Positions 22,678 through 34,555 of a DNA stretch of 64,000 nucleotides are shown piece by piece. Within the stretch, counting starts at the first letter, position 1. The number at the start of each line of letters is the position of its first letter. Position numbers and translations under genes: made by a program. The notes under the pieces were generated by a model. The model saw nothing but the letters and a program-made list of their open reading frames with translations. It did not search any database and was not told where the DNA came from. Source of the DNA: Sclerotinia nivalis (taxonomy: Eukaryota; Ascomycota; Leotiomycetes; Helotiales; Sclerotiniaceae); the NCBI GenBank assembly GCA_029531795.1, contig JAPEIS010000016.1:248001-312000 (forward strand), in the 5' to 3' direction.

Positions 22678-24048
22678 CTACATATCCATCTTGGTTTTCT
22701 TATTCGCCTCCTCCCCATTTTGATCCATACTCATCCCCCTGGCTCTTTTCCCACTATCCTTCAAAGCAAGAGCAGACATAACACCTGCATTCTGTCGTGC
22801 TTGTCCTACCTGGCCTTGCGCATTTGCTGTCTCTGGCTGTGTGGACTTCTTTCCTTGTTCCTGGATAGTTGCTTGTGGTTGGGGTTGTCCTTGTACATGC
22901 GTCTGAGCCTGTGCCTGTGTAATAGCACCGATAGCCTGAGCCTGTCTCTGCGCATTTCCCTGCATTGGTGCCATTATCTGTCCTTGTTGTCCCTGTCCCT
23001 GTCCCTGTCCCTGAATCTGCGCCTGAGCTTGAGCTTGTGCCTGTGCCTGTGCCTGTGCCTGAGCATGCGCAGCTTGCATATGATTCCTGGCCTGCGCATT
23101 AACCTGAGCCTGGATATTTGCCTGAGCCATCATTCTCTGCGAATGCGTCTGTGCCACCATTGCCTCACCCTTAACTTTTTGACCCCATGCTTTAACAGCT
23201 TCTTCCCCGATTACGTTATGTTGACCATTTATCGCAACGGCAGCCATGACATCAATACGGATCCCGCGGGGGGTTCCGTCTGGATCGCCCATTGGGAGAC
23301 CGCGTGTGCCTTCGGTGACAGATTTCAGAGCTTTGAGTACTGCGTCTGCGATGTTTTGTATTTGAGGAGAGGGGTGTAATGTGATAATGTTGTTGTCGCC
23401 GGTGATTGTAAGAGGGGAGTTGATTTGGAGATGCAGAGTGCTGGTTTCGTAGAATTTTTCTTCCTCTTCTTCTTGCTCTCCGCTAGCTGCGGGTTGTGCG
23501 TTGACTGAGGCGCCGTTAGGAGGGAAAGGGTTTGGCATTCCTTTTTGAAGGCGGTATTGTGTGGGATTGACGGCTTGACCGGTGGTGAGAAGATGTTGTA
23601 GAGCCGAATCTATTGGGAGACCTTGTAGTTCTAACCATGATGGATTTTGGTTGGGATTACCGGCTTCCTGTGTATGCATTTGTTGGCTACGTACTTGCTG
23701 CTGCGCTTGATGCTGTTGAATTTGATTTCGCTGCATTTGTTGGCTACGTACTTGCTGCTGCGCTTGATGCTGTTGAGTTTGATTTTGTTGGTGCTGCCTT
23801 TGCAAATGTTGCATTTGCTGGTCTTGTATATTTTGCCCCTGCGCCTGTTGTTGACGAAGCATACTAGCATTCATTTGTTGCTGCATCTGTGTGTTTCCCG
23901 GTCTTGTTCTGGGATTATTGATGGCAGGCCCTGGATTGTTACCGCCAAAAGCATTGCTAGGAGTACCACGTCCACTTATTGGATTTGAAGTGATTCCCAA
24001 GCCCTGAAGAATGGGTGGAGGGGAGTTCCCTGAGCCAGAGCCAGACAT
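22678..24048 (-). CDS. Glutamine-rich, repeat-bearing protein of unknown function
   Basis: An intronless 456-codon frame with strong amino-acid bias. It has a Gly/Pro/Ser-rich start, a Gln/His-rich region (about residues 50-125) with a perfectly repeated HQAQQQVRSQQM block, a conserved-looking middle (about 200-300) with FYETSTLHLQINSPLTITG and IADAVLKALKSV, then a long AQAQAQ/GQGQGQ tract (about 325-350). The C-terminus has lysine/arginine clusters (GKRARG, NKKTKM) that could be nuclear signals. Low-complexity Gln tracts are common in fungal transcription co-factors, but I recognise no named domain. It is convergent with the SNF5-family gene. Confidence 0.7.
   Translation of the reverse strand: MSGSGSGNSPPPILQGLGITSNPISGRGTPSNAFGGNNPGPAINNPRTRPGNTQMQQQMNASMLRQQQAQGQNIQDQQMQHLQRQHQQNQTQQHQAQQQVRSQQMQRNQIQQHQAQQQVRSQQMHTQEAGNPNQNPSWLELQGLPIDSALQHLLTTGQAVNPTQYRLQKGMPNPFPPNGASVNAQPAASGEQEEEEEKFYETSTLHLQINSPLTITGDNNIITLHPSPQIQNIADAVLKALKSVTEGTRGLPMGDPDGTPRGIRIDVMAAVAINGQHNVIGEEAVKAWGQKVKGEAMVAQTHSQRMMAQANIQAQVNAQARNHMQAAHAQAQAQAQAQAQAQAQIQGQGQGQGQQGQIMAPMQGNAQRQAQAIGAITQAQAQTHVQGQPQPQATIQEQGKKSTQPETANAQGQVGQARQNAGVMSALALKDSGKRARGMSMDQNGEEANKKTKMDM
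23676..23789. repeat. 57-bp in-frame tandem duplication within the Q-rich gene
   Basis: Two nearly identical 57-bp units start at 23676 and 23733 with GCATTTGTTGGCTACGTACT. They encode the doubled 19-residue Gln-rich block and keep the frame. Confidence 0.88.
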
Positions 24049-25518
24049 GTTGGAGATGTTGATATGATTGATACAGAAAGGTTGTCAGATAGACTATGTT
24101 AAAAGGTGCATGTGAAGGTTGTAAATAAAGGCAGAGGTATTGGTTTAGATCGAAGGTCGGATGAAATCTTGAACTTAAAAGACTTTTTATATTGTTTGTG
24201 GAAAGATAACAGAAAGTCCGAGAGCAATTCCTAAACAACAACCCAATAGAATGGCTGTATTGACTGATGTTGAAAGGCAATAGGAACCGTAGATTGATCC
24301 CATATTCACTAGAATAGATAGGATAGTGTATCTCTGAAACAGATATTAGATAATGATGGCTGGATAGACAGAAGAGGAACGTACATTGAATATCCTAATC
24401 TCAATAAGAGAATGAAATAGTTCTATCAAGATTGTCAAAGATGAAAATTATGAGTATCTGACTTCTAATAGTATGATATGATTTCTTCTAGACCATTAAA
24501 GTTGAATCTTCAACAGAATAGAAGAACTTCTCTTTATAGTAATTAAATCATTAAAATGAGAATTCCATATCGTAATACAGCCAATGCCCATCAGAACAAA
24601 TAGGATTGTGTAAATGCGTAGTTTTCATACATCAAATAAAGAGCTACTATATACTATAGCAAGTCTGAAACTCTTCAATATATGAATTCTAGATCCAACC
24701 AGCCTACAACAGTAATAAATTCATGAATATGAGATGAAGGTGATAGTACTATTTCATCCGACCAATATCAATCTATGGCATCAGGTAGCCGCATGATCTA
24801 ATCACTTCTCTATTCCACAGATGCTGTAGAAGAATGTCATAATGACCATAGTGAGATTGTTAATTACCCAAAGAGAGGAAGATGAGAAGAAGATAGTGAT
24901 TTGAAGAATATCACTGCAATGTATGCAACCAGTACATTTAATGATGGAAAGCGGGGATCGGTATGAGTGAGAGAATATCAATTCTTGCTGCAACATCTTA
25001 AATAGAATGGCCATTCACCGAGGGTAAGGGTAATAAGCTGGGTACAATTGCTGCTGCAATGTCCAGAGGCAAAATAGCCAACTGTGAGAACAAAATTAGG
25101 ATGAAAACATGGTCATCAGTGAAGTGTAAAAGCGATTTTCGAAATCGGATATAATCAATCAAGATAGTAGTGATTCATGGAAAGATACACAAAAGCAAGT
25201 TAATCTCACTTGGATAACTCTGGCCATCATGTTTGACTATCCTCATATCACATTCAATGGCACTTCATCTCCTTCGTCACTATGCCAACACTATCAGTAC
25301 TAACTAACAGCTTGTTCCATGTGATACAGTCCTAGGTATCATTGATTATTTCATCTTCAGCCTTGGCCCCGGAGACTCCATCAACATCAGTCACTCATAC
25401 AAACTGTTCTTTTAGTCATAACATATCATGAATTGGTATCATCTTAAGCCACCACACCATCGCATCTATCTGTTCTATCTTACACCATCCTGGAGAAAAG
25501 AGATTGCGACTCAATACT
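24049..25518. other. Intergenic, no gene seen
   Basis: About 1.5 kb of AT-rich DNA upstream of the Q-rich gene and downstream of RPN13. Short open frames have no motif. Confidence 0.5.
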
Positions 25519-26991
25519 TCATTTCTTCTCCACTGACTTCCTAACGCCCTCAACAAATGTCTCAACCGCATCACCACCTCCCAGAGGAACACTTCCTCCT
25601 TTGACCAGCCCATTATTTTCCAACTTAACTCCCAATGCGTCAGCAATACTAGGTAAACCACCATCTCGAATTGCCATAGTCAAACTTCCTAAGCTCTGAT
25701 GAAATTGTGGACTCCTAACTACTCTCTTCAATACTGACTTCTTTTGATCCAAGCTCAAAGCTTCTATTGCAGCAGCCGCAGTCTGAGAAGTTGGTTCGGC
25801 CAGTTCAAGGGAAGATGCGGATTCTTGTGCAAGTTGTAGGATCGTAGGTGGAAGATAGCTTAGGAGATTATCCACTTGGGCGGGGGTTGCAGCGTCGATC
25901 GATGGGATAGTTATCGCATTTGGTAAAAGGTCCGGTAAAGTAGTGTACATTTGACCTTGTGATTGTTGTTGCATGCCAGCTCCGCCAGGACCTTTCAAGG
26001 AATTAAGAAAGTTTTGAACAACCGAGGCAGCATCTGTTGGTCCTGAACCAGCACTACTCACATAGTCAGCGCAGGGTTCTTTGCAAAAGCCAAGTCAGAT
26101 GACTCTGTAATTTCTGAAATTCATTCGCAAAACGTAGCTGTCTAGATGTACAAGAACAATATGGTATGATCATCTTTGAATCTCCCATTGTACCAACCAA
26201 CGCCTCATGTTAAAAGTGCTCGGGGACTTTGTAAACAATCGATGGGAATTAACCTACGCTCTTCCGCCATCAGCTCCAGCCTCCCTTGAGCTTGCCCCTT
26301 CTTCTCTAACATCTCCACCAGTTGCATTTGCTCCAGCTCCTCCACTTCCACCTTGATGTTCGGATGAATTACCATGGCCTTCAACATCTTCCATCGTTTC
26401 GTCCTGATCATCATCTCCTCCATCGGCCCCTCTAACTTGTGCAATTTCTTGTTCAACATTAACTTCCTCTCCTTGCAGTAATGTATTCACAATTTGTCCA
26501 ATCTTCAAATCCCGGGGACTAAACCAACTTGGATCTCCATTTCGCGCTTGAGGTTTTGATTGCATCCAGAAAAGGTATCTTTGGGAAGAGGATAAGAACT
26601 TGAAAACGAGTATGCGACCATTGGTTTTTGCGGTTGCTTCATCGGTTTGTTTGGAATCGTAAGGTTGAAAGATGGCATCGGCTGGTGGCACTATCAAATC
26701 GAGGTTGTCCTCAGCATCCATAGGTTTACTTCTTTCGCGCCATTGGAAATGCATAAGTCCTTTCAAACTATTAGTAATATCCATGTCCAGCGATTTGAAT
26801 ACGACTTACCATCTTCAGCCCAAAGATAGATATAACCAGGAGTTGGATCAGGCTTGACTTTGTGAGGTTTACTTGATGTCTGATGGAAGTAGTGATATTA
26901 GCTTTATGTTTAATGTGAAGAAATATATGAGGATACATACATCAATATCACACTTCCCCGCCTTAAATGTAATAATTGGTGAGATAGACAT
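25519..26991 (-). CDS. RPN13: 26S proteasome ubiquitin receptor Rpn13/ADRM1
   Basis: Subunit of the 19S regulatory particle that captures ubiquitin and recruits a UCH deubiquitinase. Four exons: 26991-26941, 26879-26810, 26759-26258 and 26056-25519 (about 386 residues). The N-terminal Pru domain reads MSISPIITFKAGKCD, then GYIYLWAEDGLMHFQWRER, IFQPYDS, RILVFKFLSSSQRYLFWMQS, matching the Rpn13 fold. An acidic Asp/Glu and Gly/Ser linker follows (about 140-205). The C-terminal DEUBAD-type region runs through LLSYLPPTILQLA, ALSLDQKKSVLKRVVRSPQFHQSLGSL and GGDAVETFVEGVRKSVEKK. The acceptor of the last exon could equally be three bases downstream. Its C-terminal domain distinguishes it from shorter yeast Rpn13. 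Confidence 0.92.
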
Positions 26992-27364
26992 CTTGTTGGT
27001 CTTGGATAGCTGTTTGTGACAGGTATATTGTTAAACAGAACAGCTTCAATAGGTAATAAAGTGGAAGCTTCACTCTAGGCGGCCGGAGCTTCGCAATAGA
27101 AGTGTCCGGGTGGATACCGTTAATGACGCGACGCTAAAGATTAATCAATATTTTAACCTTAAATAAAAGGCAAAATTTCTTCAATATTAGATAATCATTA
27201 AATCACATGATACACAAATCATTAAGCGAATTGAAATTCCAAGTGTAGTGCCGCAGGTTTTAGCCCTGCTTCGATTTCTGTATCGGAAGAACATCTCGAC
27301 TTTTACGACCAGCGACCAGCGACAAATTTTACGACAACAACCCACCAACGGTTCCTTCTTCAAG
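26992..27364. other. Divergent promoter region of RPN13 and RPL6
   Basis: A 373-bp head-to-head spacer. The part near 27240-27360 is likely the RPL6 5' UTR. No gene is seen. Confidence 0.5.
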
Positions 27365-28276
27365 ATGTCGGCAACAGAAGCTACCCAGAAGAAGACCTTC
27401 GGAAAATCGACCCGGGTCGTTTCCAACGAGAAGGCACAAAAGTACTACCCGGCGGAGGATGTCTCAGCACCAAGAAAGGTAAATACAAAAAGGAACCCTT
27501 TTTTGCAAGAGATAGCAGAGCATTGGTTGGAATATTGTCGATTTTGGAAAATGAAGCGGCGCGAAATTCAAGATATATTGGAAGTTTGCGATTACAATTG
27601 CAATCTGCAGATATATATTTGATTTTGATATCAACCAAATCGTCATTACATTGCGTAACACTGCGTCGCAATTTCGGGCGTTACTCTATGGTTTCAAGAA
27701 CCTTATAACTAACAATGAATTATCCAGGTCCGCAAATCCATCAGACCTTCCAAAGTTAGACCATCCCTCGAACCCGGAAAAGTCCTGATCCTCCTCGCTG
27801 GTCGTTTCCGTGGCAAGCGTGTCGTTCTCTTGAAGGCACTTGACCAAGGTGTTCTCCTCGTCACTGGCCCATTCAAGGTCAACGGTGTCCCAATCCGCAG
27901 AGTTAACGCTCGTTACGTTATCGCCACATCTACCAAGGTCGATTTGGAGGGTATCGACTCAGCAAAGATTGAGGAGCTCTCAGACCCAAAGTACTTTGCT
28001 AGAGAGAAGTCAGAGAAGAAGGCATCAGAAGAGGCTTTCTTCAAGCAAGGCGAGAAGCCAGAGGTAAGAAGATCTTACAATGGGGATACGTCAAAATTAC
28101 ACAAATTTAACAAATAAAAACAGAAGAAGCAACCATCCTCCAGCCGCGCAGCAGACCAAAAGACCATCGATAAGGCCATCCTTTCCAGCCTCAAAAAGAC
28201 CCCAGAACTCGCCAGCTACCTCGGTAGCTCTTTCAGCCTTCGCAAGGGTGATAAGCCACACGCAATGGTATTTTAA
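27365..28276 (+). CDS. RPL6: 60S ribosomal protein L6 (eL6)
   Basis: Component of the large cytoplasmic ribosomal subunit. Three exons: 27365-27478, 27728-28063 and 28124-28276, all phase 0, giving 200 residues, a normal length for eL6. The KOW-type core is clear: [55 protein letters not shown], and the C-terminal [20 protein letters not shown]. The first intron is long (249 nt) and follows a short first coding exon, which is common in fungal ribosomal protein genes. It shares a promoter region with RPN13. Confidence 0.95.
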
Positions 28277-29026
28277 ATATGTGTGTTGGAGATTGGGGGG
28301 AATGGGTACATTTGGGCGCGGATGTGGGAAAATTCTACAATCAATTTGACGAGTCGCTTCTTGCATCTTGACCTCGGAATGGGCATGGGTCATCTCATTG
28401 TGAAGGGCGCTTTGTAATCAGATTTGCAATGATGAAGAAAACCACAAAGCAATGATATGTTTTTTTACGCGGATGATTGTGAGATGTGTGATTTCAGATG
28501 ATTTCTGGTAGGTGAAGAATACGGATGAAGTTCGGGAGGTAGGCATGCAGTTCAAAGGGTGATTTTGTGACGCAATCGGCCAGCCAACATACGTGCATGT
28601 GAAAGTCCAGGGATATGTGGTGTCCCAAGCGCAAGTCAATCATTTTGAGGGATGTCAAGGGGCAAGTAACAAGACCATGAAGTATCTACAGCCCTTTTGA
28701 CTTAAGCCTTGTTCTACTAAACCTCTGTTCTGATTCGTCATAATGGTATCGTCTTCGGTCATCTAGAGATCTGATTTCGTATTGACGTGTTGATATCTAA
28801 GTATCTAGAAGGGACCGCTATAGGTCCCAAAGATTTCCAAGCCAGCCAAAGCCGACCTGGAGTGGTTCTGGTTATAGTTTTCCACACCAGTACTAGCAAT
28901 CACACCATCTCGGTCTCTGAGACATGTCCTCACTGATATGCGTAGGACCCATACACCAGCCTGGTCTACACCTATCTCGCTACCTTCATTCCCATTTCAT
29001 CCCTTCCCTTCCTCCCATCTCCACAC
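28277..29026. other. Convergent intergenic region
   Basis: Between the 3' ends of RPL6 and DPP3. No gene is supported. Confidence 0.5.
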
Positions 29027-31792
29027 CTAAACATCCCTCTCCACAAAACTCCTAATCATCCCCTCACAACTCGCCTCATACTCCCTCAATTCCACCTTCC
29101 CACTTCCCTCCTCTAGTACCGTATTCGCCTGCACGAAAATCTTTCTCGGTTGTTTGTTCGCCAACACCTGATCTCTAACTTTCTTGCCCCAATAATCTGG
29201 TTCTACGAAACACATTTCGTGGTATACTTTTACACCGCTTTCTACGTCTGCGATGGATTTATAGATGTGTAGTTTTTGGAGATAGGATTCGACGGCTTGA
29301 CGACCGATGGTGGGGATGAGGTGGCGTTTGAGGGAGATGGTTAGGTCGGAGAGGTCGGGTTTGCTGTGGGTGAGGGTGCAGAAGGATTCGGGGGCTGAGA
29401 GGAAACATTGGAGGATGGAGAAGCGCGCTTGGGAATGGGCTTGGTTCCATTTGGTGGAGCGGGGGTCCCACTGGAAAGTGTGATGTTAGTGGTTTGTTTT
29501 GTTTTGGAAAGGAGGAAAAAGGAGGGAAAGCCGGGGAAGGGAGAAAAACATGCCAGTTCTAAAGAGCAAACACCCATTCTAGCCATAGATAGCCAAGCTG
29601 CATATAAAACATCTCCAGCTTCACTATCCATATCAGGCGTTCCATCACCATATCCGAAGATCTTAAGAACGTCAAAATCACAACTGAGAGCCATAGCGAT
29701 AGTCTCAGCTCTACATTCTTCATAACTTGATGCCACACTACCAAACACAGATCCCCATGTTTGTCCAGGTTTATACCAAGTAGTGATTGGTTTCCCGGTT
29801 AAAGGGTTAGTGGGAGGATTTTTGATGTCGAAATTGTAAACTCCTGGTTTGGTTTCTTGGAGTAATTTACCGGTTCCATGACCAAGAAGTTCGTGAACTC
29901 CTACTTGTACCTCGAAGGCTGCATCGCGGTATTTGGAGAATACTTCAAGATCTTCATCTTTAATGAAAGGAATCTTCTCATTGGGAGCTTTGGCTGATAG
30001 TACGTTGCCCAAAGAGACATTCTTAAAGCCTTCAGTCTGTCTGATGTCGTCATAATTTGGCTACAGTGTTGGTCAGCAGTGTTAATAACTCCATGCCTCT
30101 AAGACAACATACAATGTTTATACCTGCTGGAATTCCGGAACCAGCAAAGGTCAAAACTTCTAGACTTGTGAAATCTGGACTCAAAAATTTATCTTTCTCG
30201 AATTCTGCACCCCAAGGTAATTTAGGAATGAGGCTTTCAGCAGCATTGACAAGACCACCAAAGGCACGAGTGCGTTCAGCATTTACCATGGCAACAAATC
30301 CTAATCACAGGAGCTGTTAAAATCGTTGGCGCGATAATTGGAAGTCTTCGAGACATACCTTGGAATTCAGCTCTCACACCCTGAGGATCTCTCAAAGTTT
30401 CAATGAACCCAATGTTAGATTCAACTGAAGGTCCCTTATCTCTGATCCAATATCTTTGTGAATCCTTGAATACGTGTGATGAACCCGTTTCAAATGATTT
30501 GGCATATGCCTCATACATATCCTTCTGGGTATCATTGGCTGTATTCTCGGCAGCTTTCTTGCAATCCTCAGCAACTAAAGCTAACTCTTTCGAGTAATCA
30601 CCAAAGATGAGTTTCAGTTTACTGCCCTCTAATGGTCCCTTTTCAACCACAAAATCGGTTTCCTTGCCGATATCACTGCCTTCAAGGGGAATACTTGTGA
30701 CGGCCGAGGCAAGCAAAAGTTCGAATGATCCTTCCGAAGTCTTTCTCAATCTTGTGTTTTCCTACTTAACGTGTCAATGATAAATAGATTCAAAATAGGT
30801 AATTCACTTACCACTAGCAATCCCTTTTGTTCCAAAAAGTCACCGACTGCAACGATATCAGATTTGGTGATGTTAGTTGAATCAGGATAGTAATTGGTCA
30901 AATGTCCATCATCGGAAAATCCGAGATGCATTAATCCTGAATTTTGAGTTGGGAAAATAGCTCCTTTAGTAGCTTCATAATGTTGCTTTGCCTTTGGGGA
31001 AAGCGCAGCTAAAGCATCGAAGACTTTCTCATCACATCTTGGAATAATCTTCGAATCACCAAAAGATTTGTAATTTCCGCAGTTACCAAGGAACTATAAT
31101 AAGTTAGATATTGTTTGTCATTCTCTTCACTGTATGTCTCGCGAAATCATACTACTCACCTGAGCGCAGTACTCTAAGAAAAATTTCAAATCTTCATCAC
31201 TAATGCCGGCTTTCTTTTGAGCAGAACTCCAGTCACCATCAATGGATTTTTGAAGTTCAATGATGAAATCGTAGATATCTTCAGATTCTGGGGAAACTTG
31301 TCTCAATGTGATACGAGTACCATTCATAGATGCTCTGTAGTATCATGTCAGCTTATTTGCTTGTAGATGCGTTTCCATCCATGCTTTATGCTAGAGCCAA
31401 GCTCCCATGAAATGACAATGTTCATGATATACGTATACATAATTCGAGCCTCTATAAACCCCAAAAAGTGAAACATACCTGCTAATATAATGAGCATAAC
31501 GCTTTTCTTTATCAGAAAGCACCTCAAAATGCTTCTTAATTTCAAGCTGCACGATACTAGGAGGTGTATCCGCAAGAAAGTTTTTAAGTTCCTGAGTATT
31601 CATTGTGGAGAATTGTCGTTGAACTTGTTGTAATCTATGAAATGAAGATGGTATCATAAGACGTTGAGAGGATGATGTGGTGTTGAAATGGCGGGGAAGG
31701 AAAGGACGATGAAGGCAGTGAGGCTGACGTGGGGTGAAACAATGAACCAATGAATACGCATGTTTCAAGCGCCCTGTCAAACATTTGGACAT
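29027..31792 (-). CDS. Dipeptidyl peptidase III (peptidase family M49)
   Basis: Zinc exopeptidase that releases dipeptides from the N-termini of oligopeptides. Seven exons: 31792-31479, 31334-31160, 31093-30812, 30761-30359, 30300-30113, 30060-29554 and 29470-29027; together 770 residues in frame. The zinc motif HELLGH (about residues 510-515) and EECRAE (about 568-573) are both present, as in M49. [23 protein letters not shown] spans a splice junction. The last intron (29553-29471) appears to use a GC donor (CTG|GCATGT). The first 63 residues precede a second Met at 31603 that matches usual cytosolic starts. They are rich in Arg, His and Ser with few acidic residues, like a mitochondrial presequence. 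Two isoforms are therefore possible. Confidence 0.93.
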
Positions 31793-32655
31793 TCTTAGGT
31801 GATAGTTTTTATAGATTTCTTAGATTTCTTAGACGACATATCATGCTACGAGATTCAATCAATTCTTTTTGTATGGAAAGATAGATCATTGATAGGTATG
31901 ATAGATATTTTATATTTACACGGACCACATCTGGAAAGGGCCCTAATGAGTGAGATTCATGGATTCATGGATGTGACTATGACTGACTGCCTGTAATCAG
32001 TGCACACAACTATTGTTAGTCCTGCTAGACAACTTCTCAATGAACTATTTGGCATATGCATCGTTTAAGAAATGGTGCCATCATCAAGTAGACGCAAAAG
32101 TTTGTTGAGTAAGAAATATACACTGACGAGGTACTAAGTCGAGGTACTCAATCGTTCATGCCATGATCGGGATATTACATGTTGAGGATACGAGCAATAA
32201 CGTCCAGATGCCTTCCTTTATAGACTTGCGGGTTCAAACAAAGATAGACCAGTATCCCATATCTCCCTCCCTCATACGATCATTCCACGAGATCCAATTT
32301 TATGGCCGGAAAAAAGACAGTTCTAGGATATCGAATTGAGATCCGTATAAATTACTTTACTCTGTGAGCTGACAGGAACCTCTCATTCACAAACCAACCT
32401 TTTCTAGTTTCGATTTCAATCATTTTTCATCATGGTAGTGAAGTTCTTGCTTGCTTGGAGTGAAGGGTCAATGTAAGATTAAAAATTCTTGCACACGTGA
32501 CCTCGAAAGTTCTTGCCATTTTCGGTCCCTCGTTAGCGAATTTTTAGCGCTTCCCACAACAATTTTGATTTTCGCGATCTTGAACTTCTTTTCTAGGACG
32601 ACGGCCAGTAAATTACACCTTTTCGCCATTTACGACATTCGACAAATCGGCCAAG
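31793..32655. other. Divergent intergenic region of DPP3 and RPL9
   Basis: About 860 bp between divergent starts. It would hold both promoters and the RPL9 leader. No gene is seen. Confidence 0.5.
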
Positions 32656-33563
32656 ATGAAGTACATTCATTCCGAAGAGACTCTGACCATCCCAGAGGGT
32701 GGTAAGTACGGCGTTTTTCATTATTGGATTGTTGAAATTCGAAGAGGGAGATTACAGTCGAAGTTGGATGGAATTGATGAAGCGCATTGAGGAATATTGG
32801 AAGGAAATTTTCTGCAGATGAAGAATGAATACTGATCGATTTAATTGAATAGTCAAGGTCGCCATCAAATCCCGCCAAGTTACCGTTGAGGGACCAAGAG
32901 GTAAACAATTCCTATATCGATCGACAATCAACCAATTCGCAAATCTAATGCAATCGAAATAGGCAAACTCCACAAGGATCTTAGCCATTTGGCAGTCAAC
33001 TTCTCCAAACCAAAGAAGGATGTCATCAAGATTGAGCTTCACCACGGAGCCCGCAAGAACGTCGCTACTCTCCGAACCGTCCGTACTCTCATCAACAACT
33101 TGATCATCGGTGTTACCAGGGGTTTCAAATACAAGATGAGATATGTCTACGCACATTTCCCAATTAACGTCAACGTTGAGAAAGGACCAGAGGATATCCC
33201 AGTTGTTGAGATCAGGTATGATGGTTCAAAAGGAAAGAATCTTGGCTTGGAGGATGGAAATGCTGATTATATTGGAATAGAAACTTCATCGGCGAGAAGA
33301 TTGTCCGTAAGGTTCCAATGAGAGAGGGTGTTGCTGTTGAGCCATCAAAGAACGTTAAGGATGAGCTTCAATTATCTGGTAACTCCCTTGAGGATGTTTC
33401 CCAATGCGCCGCCGATATTCAACAAATCTGCAGAGTACGAAACAAGGATATCCGAAAGGTAGGCATAAAATTTTCTTAGCCCTCAGAAAATTTATACTGA
33501 CTGTAATAATAGTTTTTGGATGGTTTGTACGTCTCGGAGAAGGGTAACATTGTTGAGGGATAA
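32656..33563 (+). CDS. RPL9: 60S ribosomal protein L9 (uL6)
   Basis: Large-subunit ribosomal protein. Five exons: 32656-32701, 32853-32900, 32963-33215, 33281-33458 and 33513-33563. They total 191 residues, exactly the usual eukaryotic uL6 length. The protein starts [15 protein letters not shown]. It continues [48 protein letters not shown] and [19 protein letters not shown]. The end runs [41 protein letters not shown]. Frames across all four introns agree. No anomaly. Confidence 0.96.
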
Positions 33564-34555
33564 ATGGATGGAATTTGTGGTGGTCACCTTTTCTTACATT
33601 CATGATATGTATTTGGAGCATTAAAAGGGTTACTTTGCATATCATGTAGCAAGGTGCTCGGAATGAATATCTTGCGCAACAACTACCTGCGATTCCAAAT
33701 TATTGAAACGATCGATACCTCGGTGACAAAGATTGCATGATGGATGATTTGGATGGGGTGTGCTAGCACAATGATTTGGGGAGAGCTTTTGAGAGATCAA
33801 TGAACCAATTATGAACCCTTCTAAATGTCATGGCTCAAGGTTCAAGTTTAAATTTTGGCATTTCCAACGATTTCTGCCTGTGCAGTATACGGTTCTGGTA
33901 TTCTATTCTGTTCACTTGCCCCTTTGAGTATGAGCACCACATTATTAGATGCAGTTAACCCTACTTATTTAATAGGATCTTGGGTCACATCATTCCTCAT
34001 CGTACTCTCAATCACTCTCAACATCACATCACCCTACCCTTATGTGATACTCAACTACCGCCTCTGCTTTAGCAATCTAGTTTCCTTGTTGCTTTTCATT
34101 TCATTTCATTTCCACTTTCCCTTCACTTCCACCTCCACCTCCACTTCCCTTCTATCTTCCACTTACATATCCCTAAGCCCAACCACAGATCCACAACCCT
34201 CATCTTCCACCCCCAAATCCAAATCACAATCACCCAACGGGATCTCAAAAGTAGACTTTATAGAAGTATTTCTCCTACTCTATTCGGTCAGTCTTGATCC
34301 CTATATCAATATTTCTCTATTCTTTTTTGGGTAGAGTTGCACGATTTGATTTTTTATGTGTTTTCTGCAGATTTTTTGTGCGGGGTATGCTGAGGATCGT
34401 GTGGACATTTTTTCGTTGGTTTTGTTTGAGTGGAGATAGGGGAAAACGGGGAAGAAGGGGGTTGGAGGGAAAGTGGTAGAGGTAGAGGTAGATGTAGATG
34501 TAGAGAGAAGGGAGGCGCTCATTTCAATAATATATAACTGTAGCTTTTCTATTAT
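33564..34555. other. Intergenic, C/T-rich low-complexity tract
   Basis: A T/C-biased tract at 34080-34160 (CCACCTCCACTTCC) gives long but meaningless frames. Nothing conserved is seen. Confidence 0.45.

Noticed and set aside
33855..34334. 159-codon frame with hydrophobic residues
   Set aside because: It runs into a C/T low-complexity tract giving Thr/Ser runs and has no domain.
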